64,000 nucleotides of DNA from Kushneria sinocarnis (lineage in GTDB: Bacteria; Pseudomonadota; Gammaproteobacteria; Pseudomonadales; Halomonadaceae), in NCBI RefSeq assembly GCF_003633775.1, contig NZ_RBIN01000003.1, positions 62,001 through 126,000 of the forward strand. The letters run 5' to 3'. Below, in pieces: positions 17,985-25,828 of this stretch. Within the stretch, counting starts at the first letter, position 1, and each line of letters starts with the position of its first letter. Position numbers and translations under genes: made by a program. The notes under the pieces were generated by a model. It was not told the origin of the DNA, ran no database searches, and was given only the letters and a program-made list of their open reading frames with translations.

Positions 17985-19728
17985 TCATCCAGCCTCTGAG
18001 AATCATCGCCACCATTCGGGGATCGTCCTTGGCACGCTCCTGTGCCTCTGCCAGCTGGTTGTCATAGACCTTGCGCTGACGCTTGCGGGCCTGTTCCGCC
18101 ATGTTGCGATTGAATTCGGCCTCTTCCTCTTCCGCGCTCCCCTCGAACTCCTCGTCATCACCGGCCACCGCGGCGAAGCTGCCAGTGCTGCTGGTGCCGG
18201 TGGCAGCGGGGGCCGGGGCGGCTTCACGCTGGCGATCCAGCAGCGGCTTGATCAGCTTGCGCCAGAGAATGAAGGCCACCAGAGCGATCAGCAGGTAGCG
18301 TCCCACGGTCATGGCCAGCGAGATCAGCTGCGGATTCTGCCACCAGGCCGGGGCCGGCGGTTCGGAGAGCATCTGCTCGCTGAATTCGGCATTGACCACT
18401 TCCACCGAGTCGCCACGCTGCTGCGAATACCCCACGGCTTCGCGCACCAGACGCTGGATCTGCGCCATCTGCTCGTCGCTCAGCGGTACCCGGCTGATTT
18501 CACCGTCGTCACCCACCTGGTTGCGGTAGTCGACCACCACGCCTACCGAGAGCCGCTGAACCCGGCCGGACTCCTCCTGGACATGGCGAATGGTACGGTC
18601 GAGCTCATAATTGATGGTGGAGCTGTGGTTGCTCGAGCGCGGGGTGCCGCGCTGGCCGGCAGTCCCGTTGGCGTCGCCGCCATTGTTATCATTCTGGTTG
18701 TTGCCCTGGTCATCATCGCCCTGGTTGTTCCCGTTATCCGGGTTCTGGATCGGGGAAGGCGCCTGCGGGGTGGGCTGATTGCTTAGCGCACCCGGTACGC
18801 CCCCGATGCCGCTGCCACCCAGCTGGTTGCTTTCACTGACCTGCTTGCTGCGAATGGCGGCCTGAGCGGGGTCCTGATTCGGGGTGTACTGCTCCCGGGT
18901 GTGTTCGGCCCTGGAGAAGTCAAGGCTGGCGGTGACCTGGGCACGCACGTTCTCGCGGCCGACCACCGGCGCCAGAATGGTTTCGATCCGGTTGCGCAGG
19001 TTCTGCTCGATCCGGGCGGTATACTCGAGCTGGGTGTCATCCAGGCCGCGTCCGTCGCCGGCACCCGCCCGAGAGAGCAGCCGGCCGTTCTGATCGACCA
19101 CCGTCACGGCGTCGACCGGCAGGTTGCTGACACTCGAAGAGACCAGATGCGCAATCGCACTGACCTGGCCATCGGCCATGGCCCGGCCCTGGTAGAGGGG
19201 CAGGATGACCGAGGCGGTCGGCTGCTTGCGATCGCGAACGAAGACCGACTCCTGGGGCATCGCCAGATGCACCCGGGCGCTGCTGACGGCATCGATCGAT
19301 TCGATCGAGCGGGCCAGCTCGCCCTCCAGCGCACGCTGATAGTTGACGTGCTCGACGAACTGACTCACCCCGAAGGACTGGTTGTCCATCAGTTCGAAAC
19401 CGACGCCGCCGCCCTTGGGCAGCCCCTCGCTGGCCAGTGACAGGCGGACCTGATCCACCCGGTCGGCCGGCACCATGATGGCCTGACCCCCCGAGGTGAG
19501 CCGGTAGGGGACCTGCATCTGTTCGAGCCGGCTGACAATGGTGCCGCCGTCGGCATTGCTCAGATTGGAGAACAGCACCCGGTAGTCGGGCGAGCGGGCC
19601 CACAGCAGCAGGGCCACCAGAATGGCAGCCACCGCCGCGACCGCAATGATCAGCGGCAGGCGCGGATTGGCCTTCAACCGCTCGAGCATGGCCCGGGGCG
19701 AGGTGGCTGTGGCATTGGCGTCGCTCAT
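17971..19728 (-). CDS. fliF: Flagellar MS-ring protein FliF
   Basis: A 585-residue protein (552 in E. coli) with a first membrane helix at about 25-44 (LIIAVAAVAAILVALLLWA) and ring-building motifs RVLFSNLSNADGG and EGLPKGGGVGFELMD. A disordered Asn/Gln/Asp-rich periplasmic loop spans about 300-360 (NPDNGNNQGDDDQGNNQND), and a second membrane helix lies near 475-495. The C-terminal FliG-binding tail is Glu-rich. FliF is the scaffold of the basal body and the first structure assembled. It is transcribed divergently from fliE. Confidence 0.97.
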   Translation of the reverse strand: MSDANATATSPRAMLERLKANPRLPLIIAVAAVAAILVALLLWARSPDYRVLFSNLSNADGGTIVSRLEQMQVPYRLTSGGQAIMVPADRVDQVRLSLASEGLPKGGGVGFELMDNQSFGVSQFVEHVNYQRALEGELARSIESIDAVSSARVHLAMPQESVFVRDRKQPTASVILPLYQGRAMADGQVSAIAHLVSSSVSNLPVDAVTVVDQNGRLLSRAGAGDGRGLDDTQLEYTARIEQNLRNRIETILAPVVGRENVRAQVTASLDFSRAEHTREQYTPNQDPAQAAIRSKQVSESNQLGGSGIGGVPGALSNQPTPQAPSPIQNPDNGNNQGDDDQGNNQNDNNGGDANGTAGQRGTPRSSNHSSTINYELDRTIRHVQEESGRVQRLSVGVVVDYRNQVGDDGEISRVPLSDEQMAQIQRLVREAVGYSQQRGDSVEVVNAEFSEQMLSEPPAPAWWQNPQLISLAMTVGRYLLIALVAFILWRKLIKPLLDRQREAAPAPAATGTSSTGSFAAVAGDDEEFEGSAEEEEAEFNRNMAEQARKRQRKVYDNQLAEAQERAKDDPRMVAMILRGWMNGKD

Positions 19729-20063
19729 TGGTGGCGACCTTCCCTTGAATCAATAAAGCCACCGGACGCTGAGAAGCGCCGGGGAGCCTGCCTGCAACCA
19801 GTCATAAGGGGAGCGATCGGTTTCACGAAATGCCTTCCTTGTAGTACCCGCCCTGTGGCCAGCCGCGCCCGGCGGGGCGCGAAGTGCTGCCGGCGAAATG
19901 GCGCCATTATTCCGGGTACAGTTTTTTTTGAAGGATTGAAAAGCCGACCTTTTCCGTACTATTTGGCGGGATCACAGCAACAGCACACGCTATAACATCC
20001 GTGACACTTGGTTACATTGGGAATCGTTTGGGCGCTTCCCGTAACAATTTCGTGGAGTGAATC
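19729..20063. promoter_or_regulatory. Divergent fliF/fliE control region (335 bases, no gene)
   Basis: The stretch separates leftward fliF from rightward fliE and must hold both promoters. It is more AT-rich than its surroundings near 19920-19990, including a run of eight T at about 19923-19930. I found no convincing sigma-28 box and no sigma-54 GG-N10-GC element, which would fit FlhDC-type class II control, but FlhDC sites are too degenerate to place by eye. GGAG sits seven bases before the fliE ATG. Confidence 0.45.
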
Positions 20064-20387
20064 ATGGCAGTGACCGGTGGCGGCCTGGAGGCCCTTGTTC
20101 AACAGATGCAGCAGGTGGCGCAGCAGGCCGGTGGTCAGCAGGCCGCGCCTGTGCAGTCCGAGGGTGCGAGTTTTGCCGGTGAGCTCAAGAGTGCCATCGA
20201 CCGGGTGGATGGGCTGAAGAAGAATGCCGCTGAAAAGAGCATGGCCTTTACCCGCGGCGATCCCGGCGTGGAGCTCAACGACGTCATGGTGGACATGCAG
20301 AAGGCCAGCGTTTCCTTTCAGATGGGGCTTCAGGTCCGTAACCGGCTGATGACCGCCTACAAGGACATCATGAACATGCAGGTGTGA
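20064..20387 (+). CDS. fliE: Flagellar hook-basal body complex protein FliE
   Basis: A 107-residue protein (104 in E. coli) with a Gln-rich start and the family core GASFAGELKSAIDRVDGLKK, then the C-terminal helix VSFQMGLQVRNRLMTAYKDI characteristic of FliE. FliE joins the FliF ring to the rod and is the first protein exported. Divergence from the fliF operon is the arrangement seen in enteric bacteria. Only repeat sequence follows it on this strand. Confidence 0.97.
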   Translation: MAVTGGGLEALVQQMQQVAQQAGGQQAAPVQSEGASFAGELKSAIDRVDGLKKNAAEKSMAFTRGDPGVELNDVMVDMQKASVSFQMGLQVRNRLMTAYKDIMNMQV

Positions 20388-20435
20388 GGGCAGGGCGTGC
20401 GAAGCAGGGCCTGCATGTTGCGATAAAAAGGGCAA

Positions 20436-20869
20436 TCGCGACTGAAGTCGCTCCTACACTCTGGGTCTGCGGGGCGATTACGAACGAAGGCGGAAAGATC
20501 ACTGACCATGGAGTTTTGCAGGAGCGACTTCAGTCGCGATGAAATGCCGGCTGGCAACGCATCTCCTGCGGACACGACTTCGGCCGCGGCTGGCTTGCCT
20601 TCCGTGTTCCGGCTGACCATGGGTTTTGTAGGAGCGAATTCAGTCGCGATGAAGCGCCCGCTGGCAGCGCATCTCCTGCGGACACGACTTCAACCGCGGC
20701 TGGCTTGCCTTCCGTGTTCCGGCTGGCCACGGCTTTTGTAGGAGCGACTTCAGTCGCGATGAAGCGCCGGTTGGCAGCGTATCTCCTGCGGACACGACTT
20801 CAACCGCGGCTGGCTTGCCTTCCGTATTCCGGCTGACCCCGAGTTTCGTAGGAGCGACTTCAGTCGCGA
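20436..20869 (+). repeat. REP-like array A: 110-bp tandem units with palindromic cores
   Basis: Five copies of a 22-base element with the palindromic core GCGACTTCAGTCGC and a leading GTAGGA or GCAGGA. One copy is inverted at 20436-20457; direct copies lie at 20518-20539, 20628-20649 (one substitution), 20738-20759 and 20848-20869. The direct copies are exactly 110 bases apart, and the sequence between them is also repeated, so the 110-base unit has been duplicated in tandem. Each unit also holds a decayed second copy (near 20568, 20678 and 20788). Leader plus palindrome resembles Pseudomonas REP elements. Short open frames here are not convincing genes. Confidence 0.88.
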
Positions 20870-20909
20870 AGGTGCTGATACTCATGGCCGGCACCCGTCT
20901 GCCAGACAC

Positions 20910-20940
20910 AAAAAAACAGGGCCCGCCGTAGCGGACCCTG
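20910..20940 (-). terminator. Intrinsic terminator of the cold-shock gene
   Basis: Read leftward, the RNA forms a 10-bp stem (CAGGGUCCGC with GCGGGCCCUG, one G-U pair) closed by a UACG tetraloop and followed by seven U. It begins about 40 bases after the cold-shock gene stop. Confidence 0.88.
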
Positions 20941-20979
20941 CATGCCTGCCCAAATATGCCGGACAATCAGTCCAGGCAG

Positions 20980-21183
20980 TTATTCAGGCTGGATATTGGA
21001 GGCCTGCAGCCCCTTTTTGCCCTGAGTAATCTCGAAGGAAACCTTCTGACCTTCCTGCAGAGACTTGAAGCCGTCCTGCTGGACTTCAGAGAAATGGGCA
21101 AAAACGTCATCACCGCCGTCGCTGGGAGCGATGAAGCCATAACCCTTGGCGTCGTTGAACCACTTAACCGTGCCAGTTGCCAT
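20980..21183 (-). CDS. Cold-shock-domain protein (CspA family)
   Basis: A 67-residue single cold-shock domain starting [20 protein letters not shown]. It contains the RNP1 motif KGYGFI and the RNP2 motif VFAHFS, the aromatic surfaces that bind single-stranded RNA and DNA. Such proteins melt RNA secondary structure in the cold or during stress. I used the internal ATG at 21183; the seven-residue extension upstream is not part of the fold. It is monocistronic, with its own terminator and a long leader to its right. Which csp paralogue it is cannot be told from sequence alone. Confidence 0.95.
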   Translation of the reverse strand: MATGTVKWFNDAKGYGFIAPSDGGDDVFAHFSEVQQDGFKSLQEGQKVSFEITQGKKGLQASNIQPE

Positions 21184-21558
21184 ATTCGATCTTCCTGCGC
21201 GCATAAAGCGCTATTCGTACATAGAGTGCCGGTTCTACCCGGTCGTGCGAGGGTAGGGCAAGACTACTATACAGCGGCACATCGATGACTCGATGACAAC
21301 TGACAATAGGCCTCTTGCGCCCATCCACGTGTACAGTGGCATTTTCACTTCGCGCCGTCAAATACGATCTGCGGGAAGCGACCAATGGATCAGACGCCAT
21401 TGCGCTCGAAGGCTCCGTACCATTCATGGTCAGTGGCATGAAGCCGGGAATAACCTGTACGCATGTGCCGCCGGGCAAGCTGTATCGCTGGCGCGGTCAG
21501 CCCGGCGGCTCGGGCTCGCAGCATCGGCTTCGAAGCGAAAGGCCGGCTGATCGAACGC
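21184..21558. other. Intergenic region upstream of the cold-shock gene (375 bases, no gene)
   Basis: This stretch lies between the cold-shock start and the flaG stop. It must contain the cold-shock promoter and its untranslated leader; long structured leaders are typical of cspA-type genes. I see no convincing coding frame; the open frames across it lack conserved content and ribosome sites. I could not identify a definite promoter or the conserved cold-box sequence. Confidence 0.4.
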
Positions 21559-21936
21559 TCACACCAGTTCGCTGAACAGCAACCCGGCCTCCGCAGCGGC
21601 CGGCTGGCCAGCCAGCCGATGCAGAATGCGCACCACCTCTTCTGTGGGAATCTGGCGAATCTGCTCCCCGCTCTGCCGATCGACCACCCGGGTGATCACC
21701 CGGTCGATGGCACTGTCGATCTCGAACTCCACGCCGAAACGGCGCAGGGTCTGATTGAGCTCGCTGACCAACTCTTCCAGCTCCAGCGTGGCTTCGCCCG
21801 GGGAGCGGGCAAGGGCGGTCTCCCGGGCTTCGGCTGAAGCGGTAACGGGAACAGTGCCGGCTGAGAGATCAGCAGTGGCTGCCAGACCTGGCGAGATGGA
21901 AAAGGCAGGCGAGGATGCCTGAGTGACTGTAGTCAT
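21559..21936 (-). CDS. flaG: FlaG family flagellar protein
   Basis: A 125-residue protein starting at the ATG at 21936, with AGGGGG eight bases upstream; a longer frame from 21966 lacks such a site. The first 60 or so residues are Ala/Ser/Thr-rich. The conserved C-terminal domain contains LNQTLRRFGVEFEIDSAIDR and VVDRQSGEQIRQIPTEEVVR, the FlaG hallmark. FlaG proteins are linked to filament length and flagellin assembly, and usually sit in a flaG-fliD-fliS string. Here neither fliD nor fliS follows, so this flaG is separated from its usual partners. Confidence 0.88.
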   Translation of the reverse strand: MTTVTQASSPAFSISPGLAATADLSAGTVPVTASAEARETALARSPGEATLELEELVSELNQTLRRFGVEFEIDSAIDRVITRVVDRQSGEQIRQIPTEEVVRILHRLAGQPAAAEAGLLFSELV

Positions 21937-22374
21937 TGCCGAACCCCCTGAAGACCCGGGTAACACTTGTAATCATATGAGTACCTGCTTTTTAACAGGG
22001 TGGTCAGAAGGGAGCTACTGCCCGAAAGGCTGGTTTGAGGTATGAATTGCATGAATGAGCCAGCATTGGCCATGACATGAGCCGCATGGCAGTGCTGATG
22101 AGAGCAGGGTGATCGGTTTCCTGCGAAGCACCGGCATGTATGGGGCGGGCAGGGCGGCAACCGAGGCGGGCCGGTCTGGATGAAGGGATCATGATCAGGC
22201 GAGTCTGCCGAGGCGATTTTCAATACAGCATGAGCAGATCCGGGGACATCGCACTCAAGAACTGATCAAAAGAAAAAAGCCACTACGATTGCCATATGTT
22301 GTGTGCCAGGGTGGATAGCCTGATAGTCTTCATGATCTTTCAATTTTTTTTATCTTCGTAGAGTTCGGGTCACC
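21937..22374. other. Intergenic region between flaG and psiE (438 bases, no gene)
   Basis: Divergent promoters for flaG and psiE must lie here. The right half (about 22250-22360) is AT-rich with T-runs. I checked for a sigma-28 box for flaG and found none with correct spacing. Short leftward frames across 21933-22223 have no ribosome site or recognisable content and are rejected. Confidence 0.35.
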
Positions 22375-22860
22375 ATGCCGAAGAAGAATGACTGGAGTCA
22401 GCGCCTGCATCAGCGCACCGATCGCATCGGCAAACTGCTGGTAGGAGGCTTTCACTTCATGGCCCTGTTTGCCATAGGTGGCGCCATCGCCTGGGGGGCG
22501 CTGTTTACCTTTCTGGACATGCTGGCCGATGGCGTACCGGGGGTCGATGATATTCTGCTGCTGTTCATCTATCTGGAACTGGGCGCGATGGTCGGCATCT
22601 ACTTTCGCACCAATCACATGCCGGTGCGGTTTCTGATCTATGTGGCCATTACGGCCCTGACACGGATGATGATCGGCGATATTCAGCACAATCACCACGA
22701 CCCGGACATGGGCATCATCTATATCGCCGTCTCCGTACTGCTGCTTTCCATCTCCATTCTGATCGTACGCTACGGTTCCGCGCGCTTTCCCTCTCAGCCG
22801 GAGCGCCCGCCCTACACCACGGACAGCGGTGAAAAGGACGACAAGGTGGATGAACGCTAG
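22375..22860 (+). CDS. psiE: PsiE family inner-membrane protein
   Basis: A 161-residue protein with about four membrane helices (near 25-50, 60-80, 85-105 and 118-137) and the PsiE-type motifs LFIYLELGAMVGIYFRTNHM and PVRFLIYVAITALTRMMI. The C-terminal 25 residues are hydrophilic and charged. PsiE (YjbA) is phosphate-starvation-inducible in E. coli; its molecular role is unknown. It stands alone between flaG and a REP array and has no obvious link to the flagellar genes. Family membership is well supported, function is not. Confidence 0.87.
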   Translation: MPKKNDWSQRLHQRTDRIGKLLVGGFHFMALFAIGGAIAWGALFTFLDMLADGVPGVDDILLLFIYLELGAMVGIYFRTNHMPVRFLIYVAITALTRMMIGDIQHNHHDPDMGIIYIAVSVLLLSISILIVRYGSARFPSQPERPPYTTDSGEKDDKVDER

Positions 22861-22901
22861 GTGCTGGCATGGATGCTGGGGTAGATGATCATGCTGGTGT
22901 T

Positions 22902-23080
22902 GCAGGAAAGAGTTCAGTCGCGATGCTGCAGGTACCTTTTAACCCGGCCTCCGAGCCCTGCCTTTTTACCACGGTCTCTTGCAGGAGCGACTTCAGTCGC
23001 GATGCTGTAGAGGCCTTTTATCCCGCTCTCCGAGCCTGCCTCTTTACCACGGTCTCTTGTAGGAGCGACTTCAGTCGCGA
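22902..23080 (+). repeat. REP-like array B: three units with a 78-79 bp period
   Basis: Three direct copies of the same 22-base palindromic element as in array A lie at 22902-22923 (decayed), 22981-23002 and 23059-23080, spaced 79 and 78 bases apart. The spacer sequence is also repeated (CCACGGTCTCTTG precedes the second and third copies), so this unit duplicated in tandem separately from array A. It fills the space between the ends of psiE and the large flagellin gene. Confidence 0.86.
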
Positions 23081-23157
23081 TTTTCACTTGTTGGCGCGAT
23101 CCTGAAAATCTGAGTTCCGAACGGACCATGTACCATGTATATGCAACGCTACGGAAT

Positions 23158-25059
23158 TTATTGCAGCAGCGACAACACATTCTGATTGCTCTGGTTGGCC
23201 TGGGCCAGCACTGCCGTACCAGCCTGCTGCAGAATCTGTTCACGGGTCATGTTGGAGACTTCAACGGCATAATCGGCATCCATGATGCGTGAGCGCGCCT
23301 GGGAGAGCAGGGTAGTATCCCTTGCCTGCTGATCCAGAATTGAACTCATCCGGTTCTGAGTGGCGCCGAGCTGGCTACGTTTGTCGTCGACTCGTGCAAT
23401 GGCGCGATCAAGCGCTGCAAGCGGGTGATCAGGCGTTTTCAGACGAATTTCTCCCCCCACTTCCCTCAGGCCAACGGTGCTGTGCTCTGCAGGCACATCC
23501 GTATTGGCGTTCTGCGCAAATTGATAATAGAGGATGACATCGCCGGTACCGTTACGGGTCTTGAGCAGCGTCCCCATGTTCTCGCTTTCAACCAGCGTTG
23601 CAGTCTTGTAGCTGGGAGTATTGGCATCTCCTCCCGCGACGCGCAGATAATACTGCCCCTCTTCATCCGTTCTCAGGGCATCCGCGAAATAATTGCCGTC
23701 GCGGTCGGTGTAGTCGACCGTGACATTGGCTGGGTCAAGCGTGATGGTTGAAACCCCTTCCACTGTTTCCGATTCGGTAAATACCGGCGCATCCAGCGCC
23801 GTTGCGGTCGTGGCTCGAGCGGTTACCTGGGCAGACCGGGCGGAAGGAGCGGAAACGGCGTAGTAGTTACCGTCGTCTTCAAGATAATAATGGCCGCTAT
23901 CATCTACTGTAAGCACTGCATCGGCATCGAGTGGGTTACCCTCTGCATCCAGATATCGAAGCTCTGTATCGGCATCCGCGAGCGACTGACCATCGAGTTC
24001 CGTCACCGGCTGCAAGCCGGTTAGCATAGCAGGATCCATGGTGGATGAGCTGTCTGCCCGAGCTGTCACAATGGGGTTGTCGGTGGTAACCGCTGCGCTG
24101 TAAAACTGGGCAGTACTTCCTGTGCCCTGTTGAATGAAGTACTGGTTGCCGGTGGCTACCAGTCGAGCATTTTCGATGCTGTTACCGCTTTGATCTTCAA
24201 ACACAACGGTGGCGCTATCAAGCTGTACGCTGTTGACGTCTTCCACGGGGGCGTACAGTTGCTCGCCTACATCGACTGCAATGCTGTTCCGGCCACTGGC
24301 AGTCTCATGGCTGGGCTGCGCCGCAAGCGTGGAAACGTAATAAACGGTCTCGCCGTTTTCCTGAGAGCGGGTATAGCGAGCGCCATAGCCCGGGGTGCTG
24401 CTTTCCATCAGCACCGGATTACTGGTACTGCTGCCGTTGAAGCTCAGATTGGTGGTCGGATCCACGACCGGAATCTGATGTGCTGCACCTGCCACCATGT
24501 TCAGAGGAGTGACATGACCGCTGACACCGGCAATGGTGAAATCCTTCAACCCCAGCTCCTCGACGCTGAAACCGGGCGGATTGAGATCGACGCCGAGCGT
24601 CTCCCCATCATTGGCCCCGATCTGCACATCGATTGTGCCGGCGGTTCCATCCAATAGATTGAGCCCATTGAACCGGGATTGTGATGTCAGGCGGTCGATC
24701 TCCTTGAGATTGAGATTGATCTCCTGCTGGATTGTATCCTGATCTGTCAGGTTCAGCGCACCGTTGATGCCCTGTACTGTCAGTTCGCGTATTCGCTGTA
24801 GCCGCTGATTGATCTGCGAGAGGGCGCCTTCAGCCGTGCCGGAAACGGAAATGCCATCATTGGTATTGGCTGCCGCCTGTTGCTGACCACGGATCTGACT
24901 GGTCATCCGATTGCTGATGGCCGATCCGGCAGCATCATCCCTGGCCGAGTTGATTCGCAGCCCGGTGGAAAGCCGTTCGATCGAGCGCTTCAGCGAGCGC
25001 TGGGTCTTGTCCAGCTGCTGCTGGGTGTTCAGTGAGCTGAGAAAGGATAGGGTGGACAT
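23158..25059 (-). CDS. fliC: Flagellin, large form (FliC1, 633 aa)
   Basis: Residues 1-150 and about 548-633 are the conserved flagellin D0/D1 helices (IERLSTGLRINSARDDAAG near the start; RIMDADYAVEVSNMTREQIL near the end). They flank a roughly 400-residue variable, surface-exposed region, larger than the roughly 500-residue total of many flagellins. The variable region holds three imperfect tandem modules of about 70-80 residues (about 277-348, 356-424 and 437-505), each with a D-x-x-GN turn, a QYF/HYY/QYY-type strand and an ATA or TAR segment. A sigma-28 promoter lies just upstream. A second, much shorter flagellin lies 4 kb away. Confidence 0.95.
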   Translation of the reverse strand: MSTLSFLSSLNTQQQLDKTQRSLKRSIERLSTGLRINSARDDAAGSAISNRMTSQIRGQQQAAANTNDGISVSGTAEGALSQINQRLQRIRELTVQGINGALNLTDQDTIQQEINLNLKEIDRLTSQSRFNGLNLLDGTAGTIDVQIGANDGETLGVDLNPPGFSVEELGLKDFTIAGVSGHVTPLNMVAGAAHQIPVVDPTTNLSFNGSSTSNPVLMESSTPGYGARYTRSQENGETVYYVSTLAAQPSHETASGRNSIAVDVGEQLYAPVEDVNSVQLDSATVVFEDQSGNSIENARLVATGNQYFIQQGTGSTAQFYSAAVTTDNPIVTARADSSSTMDPAMLTGLQPVTELDGQSLADADTELRYLDAEGNPLDADAVLTVDDSGHYYLEDDGNYYAVSAPSARSAQVTARATTATALDAPVFTESETVEGVSTITLDPANVTVDYTDRDGNYFADALRTDEEGQYYLRVAGGDANTPSYKTATLVESENMGTLLKTRNGTGDVILYYQFAQNANTDVPAEHSTVGLREVGGEIRLKTPDHPLAALDRAIARVDDKRSQLGATQNRMSSILDQQARDTTLLSQARSRIMDADYAVEVSNMTREQILQQAGTAVLAQANQSNQNVLSLLQ

Positions 25060-25097
25060 GAGCTTTCCATGGCTGGTAGCGACCTAACTAAAATCAG

Positions 25098-25124
25098 TAC
25101 TCGGCTCGCACTGACAAAACTTTA
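25098..25124 (-). promoter_or_regulatory. Predicted sigma-28 promoter of the large flagellin gene
   Basis: Read leftward: TAAAGTTT (25117-25124, perfect -35), 11 bases, then GCCGAGTA (25098-25105, 6 of 8 to GCCGATAA). It lies about 40 bases before the flagellin ATG at 25059. Spacing is exactly consensus. Confidence 0.87.
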
Positions 25125-25219
25125 GAGGAAAATGGAAGAAAGAGGCGAAAAATGAAAGGAATAGGAAAGGTCATTTTTTATCTTTTTTAGAAAGTTGCGG
25201 CAGAGCAGCGGAGAGTATG

Positions 25220-25237
25220 CTGACAGGTACTTGTCAG
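25220..25237. promoter_or_regulatory. Near-perfect 18-bp palindrome before the acyltransferase gene
   Basis: CTGACAGGTACTTGTCAG is symmetric at 16 of 18 positions around GTAC. It ends five bases before the GGAG ribosome site of the gene at 25253. It could be an operator or, in RNA, a hairpin limiting ribosome access. The binding factor is unknown; it is not a good LexA or LuxR-type box. Confidence 0.45.
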
Positions 25238-25252
25238 TGATTGGAGAATGCT

Positions 25253-25828
25253 ATGATTAAAATTTTGGATGAAAAACCTTTGGGTTCGGCAGAATCCAAG
25301 AAGATTGATGGTATTAGCGATCAGGTGAAAGATGAAAAGGAAAGTGATTTTTTATCTCTTTTGAGAACTGCTGAAAAAAAAGATTTGGATGTGCTTTCTA
25401 GGCTCTTAATGCCGTATATAGCAGAATACGAAATGAGGCAACCTAGAATATGGGGAGATAAAAATCGCGTACATATTGAAAGAGCTACTATTTCTATTAA
25501 CGATTTAGTTTTAAACACGCGCTCTGGGCATATAACTATCGAAGCGGACTGCTTTTTTGGTCATCGATGCATGCTGCTAACGGGTACTCATGACTATACG
25601 AGAGTTGGCATGGAAAGGTTGAAAGCAGTCCCTGATGAAGGTCGCGATATTTGTGTGAAAGAAGGAGTCTGGATGGGCTCTGGAGTTACTGTGCTGGGAC
25701 CCTCTGTAATAGGAAAAAATGCAGTAATCGCCGCCGGCAGCTTGGTTGTGGGAGATGTACCTGACAATACTGTTGTTGCAGGGAGGCCAGCTAAACCTGT
25801 TAAAAATATAAATGGTGATTTCTTATGA
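25253..25828 (+). CDS. Hexapeptide-repeat (left-handed beta-helix) O-acyltransferase
   Basis: A 191-residue protein. I chose the ATG at 25253, with GGAG six bases upstream, over an in-frame TTG at 25241 that overlaps that ribosome site. Residues 1-60 form a charged helical segment. Hexapeptide turns then run from about 75 to 185 (VWMGSGVTVLGPSVIGKNAV, IAAGSLVVGDVP, VVAGRPAKPV), typical of trimeric acetyl/acyltransferases. His113 in TGTHDY is the likely catalytic base. The acceptor is unknown; these enzymes usually modify sugars. The gene is AT-rich, unlike its surroundings, and overlaps the next gene by four bases. Flagellin-glycan acylation is inferred from location. Confidence 0.85.
   Translation: MIKILDEKPLGSAESKKIDGISDQVKDEKESDFLSLLRTAEKKDLDVLSRLLMPYIAEYEMRQPRIWGDKNRVHIERATISINDLVLNTRSGHITIEADCFFGHRCMLLTGTHDYTRVGMERLKAVPDEGRDICVKEGVWMGSGVTVLGPSVIGKNAVIAAGSLVVGDVPDNTVVAGRPAKPVKNINGDFL

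Noticed and set aside
20518-20869. CRISPR array suggested by regular 22-base repeats
   Set aside because: Repeats are palindromic REP-like elements, spacers are repeated rather than unique, the period is 110 bases, and no cas genes are nearby.
25220-25237. LexA or LuxR-type box
   Set aside because: The palindrome lacks CTGT-N8-ACAG and the CT-N12-AG spacing of lux/las boxes; kept only as an unassigned operator candidate.
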